From positions 128,362 through 192,361 of the forward strand of contig NZ_KI421509.1 of assembly GCF_000473225.1 (NCBI RefSeq): 64,000 nucleotides of DNA, read 5' to 3'. The notes beneath the pieces were generated by a model, which was given only the letters and a program-made list of their open reading frames with translations, was not told the DNA's origin and ran no database searches. Positions 62,453-64,000 of this stretch are shown one piece after another. Numbering within the stretch: position 1 is the first letter of the stretch; each line of letters starts with the position of its first letter. The DNA is from Sedimentitalea nanhaiensis DSM 24252. GTDB taxonomy: Bacteria > Pseudomonadota > Alphaproteobacteria > Rhodobacterales > Rhodobacteraceae. Position numbers and translations under genes: made by a program.

Positions 62453-64000
62453 TCAGCCTCCGCTGGCAGAGGCGGCATCATCCAGACGCAACTGGACCGA
62501 CTGCCGCCCGTTCCAGGTGTTGATTTCCAGGCGGCCCGCCATGTGGAAGCGGGCACCGCCATGATCGGTCAGCCGCGCCCCGAGATCGGTGTCGAACGCG
62601 CCAAAAGCGATGGCGTTCAGGCTGCCGCCCATACCGTCGGCCAGCGACAGTTTCAGATGTGACTCGCCGACGCGGCGGGCATGGCGGATTTGCAGGTCCG
62701 GCAGAGCATAGCGCGGGGCAGGGGCACCGGCACCAAAGGGGCCCGCGCACTCGATCTCTTCGATCAGTTCGACGCTGGTGGCCGACGGCATCAGGGTGCC
62801 GTCCAATTTCAGATCTGCCGGCCCGCGCTGGTCAGCACCCTGTTTTGCCAACAGCTCTGACAGCCGCTGCATGGCCGGCTCCAGTTGATCGCGCGCGACT
62901 GTCAGCCCGGCGGCCATTTTGTGCCCACCGCCCTTGATCAAAAGACCCTCCGCAGCCAGCCGCTGGATCGCCGCGCCCAGGTCAACGCCGGACACCGACC
63001 GGCCCGAGCCCTTGCCCTCGTTCCCGTCCAGGCCAATAACGATGGCGGGGCGGTTCGCGGCCTCTTTCAACCGCGAGGCGACGATGCCCACGACGCCGGG
63101 GTGCCAGCCTTCGCCAGCGGCCCAGACCAGCGGTGCGTCCAGTCCACGCGCTTCGGCCTGTTCCAACGCAGCGGCGCGCACGACGGCCTCGATGTCTCGG
63201 CGTTCGGCGTTCAAGGCGTCCAACCGCTCGGCCAGTGCCTGGGCTTCGGGAACGGACGCGGTCGACAGAAGGCGTGCGCCCAGATCCGCCTTGCCGATGC
63301 GTCCGCCCGCATTGACCCTGGGACCCAGCAGAAACCCGAGATGATAGGTGCTGGGGGCTGCATCCATACGCGATACGTCCGCCAGGGCCACCAGCCCGGG
63401 CCGCGCGCGGCGGCCCATGACGGTCAGCCCCTGGCGCACCAGCGCCCGGTTGGCCCCGATCAGCGGCGCCACATCCGCCACCGTGGCCAGGGCCACCAGA
63501 TCCAGCAGCGCCATCAGATCGGGACCGGTGCCACCACCGGCATCGCGCATCTGGCGGCGCAGTTCGACCAGCATCAGAAACACCACGCCGGCGGCACAGA
63601 GATAGCCCAGATCGCCACTTTCGTCCTGACGATTGGGGTTCACCACCGCCAGCGCAGGCGGCAGGGTCTCGCCGCCCAGATGGTGGTCCAGAACGATCAC
63701 GTCGGTGCCTGCGGCGGCAGCGATCGGTTCGTGGGACAGGGTGCCGCAATCGACACAGACGATCAGGTCATGCGCAGCCGCCAGCTGCTGCATCGCCGCC
63801 ACATTGGGACCATAGCCTTCGTCGATGCGGTCCGGGATATACAGGGTCGCGGTCAGCCCCATGTCGCGCAGCCAGCTGATCAGCAGGGATGCGGAGCTGC
63901 CGCCATCGACGTCGTAATCGGCAAAGATGGCGATGCGCTGGCGGCGCTGAACGGCGACCAGAAACCGCGCGGCTGCCACTTGCATGTCCTTCAGTCCGCG
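62453..64000 (-). CDS. recJ: Single-strand DNA exonuclease RecJ (N-terminus beyond window)
   Basis: RecJ degrades 5' single-stranded ends in recombination and mismatch repair. The 510 visible codons run from a methionine at 63985 but the frame is open to the window edge, and about 60-70 residues of the usual 570-580 are missing, so the true start lies outside. DHH-family motifs appear: IFADYDVDGG near residue 23 (DxD), CVDCGT, LDHHLGG near 99-105, and the DHHA1 end GGGHKMAAGL near 374. Downstream, 90 bases away, is tRNA-Glu on the same strand. Confidence 0.95.
   Translation of the reverse strand, partial: RGLKDMQVAAARFLVAVQRRQRIAIFADYDVDGGSSASLLISWLRDMGLTATLYIPDRIDEGYGPNVAAMQQLAAAHDLIVCVDCGTLSHEPIAAAAGTDVIVLDHHLGGETLPPALAVVNPNRQDESGDLGYLCAAGVVFLMLVELRRQMRDAGGGTGPDLMALLDLVALATVADVAPLIGANRALVRQGLTVMGRRARPGLVALADVSRMDAAPSTYHLGFLLGPRVNAGGRIGKADLGARLLSTASVPEAQALAERLDALNAERRDIEAVVRAAALEQAEARGLDAPLVWAAGEGWHPGVVGIVASRLKEAANRPAIVIGLDGNEGKGSGRSVSGVDLGAAIQRLAAEGLLIKGGGHKMAAGLTVARDQLEPAMQRLSELLAKQGADQRGPADLKLDGTLMPSATSVELIEEIECAGPFGAGAPAPRYALPDLQIRHARRVGESHLKLSLADGMGGSLNAIAFGAFDTDLGARLTDHGGARFHMAGRLEINTWNGRQSVQLRLDDAASASGG

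Overview
The window is GC-rich chromosomal DNA from an alphaproteobacterium of the Rhodobacteraceae, most likely the Roseobacter group. The evidence is gene content and order: single-polypeptide methylmalonyl-CoA mutase beside propionyl-CoA carboxylase, the AI-2E permease/hdaA/ppk/ppx block, a ProRS of only 446 residues, glyQ-DUF6446-glyS-ppdK, folB-folP-glmM, ilvC divergent from tandem Lrp genes, and FnrL-type TTGAT-N4-ATCAA sites. Nearly all of it is core metabolism; no phage, plasmid or CRISPR locus is visible. Product names come from motifs and remembered family resemblance, not from database searches.

Layout. 1-6.9 kb: end of pccA, a lipoprotein, a DUF4174 protein, scpA, then a tight plus-strand series (MAPEG protein, GNAT, TerB-DnaJ protein, EEP nuclease/phosphatase). 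6.9-12.5 kb: minus-strand polyphosphate/replication-control block. 12.6-18.8 kb: proS, three glycosyltransferase-type genes, then lolC/E and lolD. 18.8-22.6 kb: two small c-type cytochromes behind an FNR-type site, a decayed IS630-family transposase, a zincin-like lipoprotein, a Tag-like glycosylase and a secreted protein. 23-31.5 kb: folE2, a phasin-like gene with a PhaR-type palindrome, an Ala/Pro/Lys repeat protein, trkH, a ThDP enzyme, a secreted HAD phosphatase and a protease-fold protein that seems to have lost its catalytic triad. 31.6-39.1 kb: glyQ, DUF6446, glyS (with an AT-rich in-frame segment), ppdK and a SleB-like hydrolase. 39.1-43 kb: a structured non-coding stretch, then folB-folP-glmM. 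43-50.5 kb: DMT exporter, ilvC, two Lrp regulators, an aminotransferase, UbiH-type hydroxylase, HAD nucleotidase, GntR regulator. 50.5-60.9 kb: MshEN-GT2 polysaccharide synthase, carA, yqeY, DUF2244, SGNH hydrolase, tandem STAS-like protein, ctaD with an FNR box, HIT protein, tautomerase remnant, zinc CDF transporter, lipB. 61-62.4 kb: an AT-rich island of small minus-strand genes between tRNA-Leu(GAG) and tRNA-Glu(TTC). 62.4-64 kb: recJ, cut by the window end.

Themes. The CTGG-spaced FNR-type sites before ctaD and before the cytochrome pair suggest shared oxygen control of respiration. The TGC-rich palindrome before the phasin-like gene points to polyhydroxyalkanoate granules. The least explained items are the glycosyltransferase trio between proS and lolC, the small-protein island between the tRNAs, the AT-rich block inside glyS, the MshEN-GT2 fusion with its upstream inverted repeat, and very short ORFs coupled to neighbours by ATGA overlaps.
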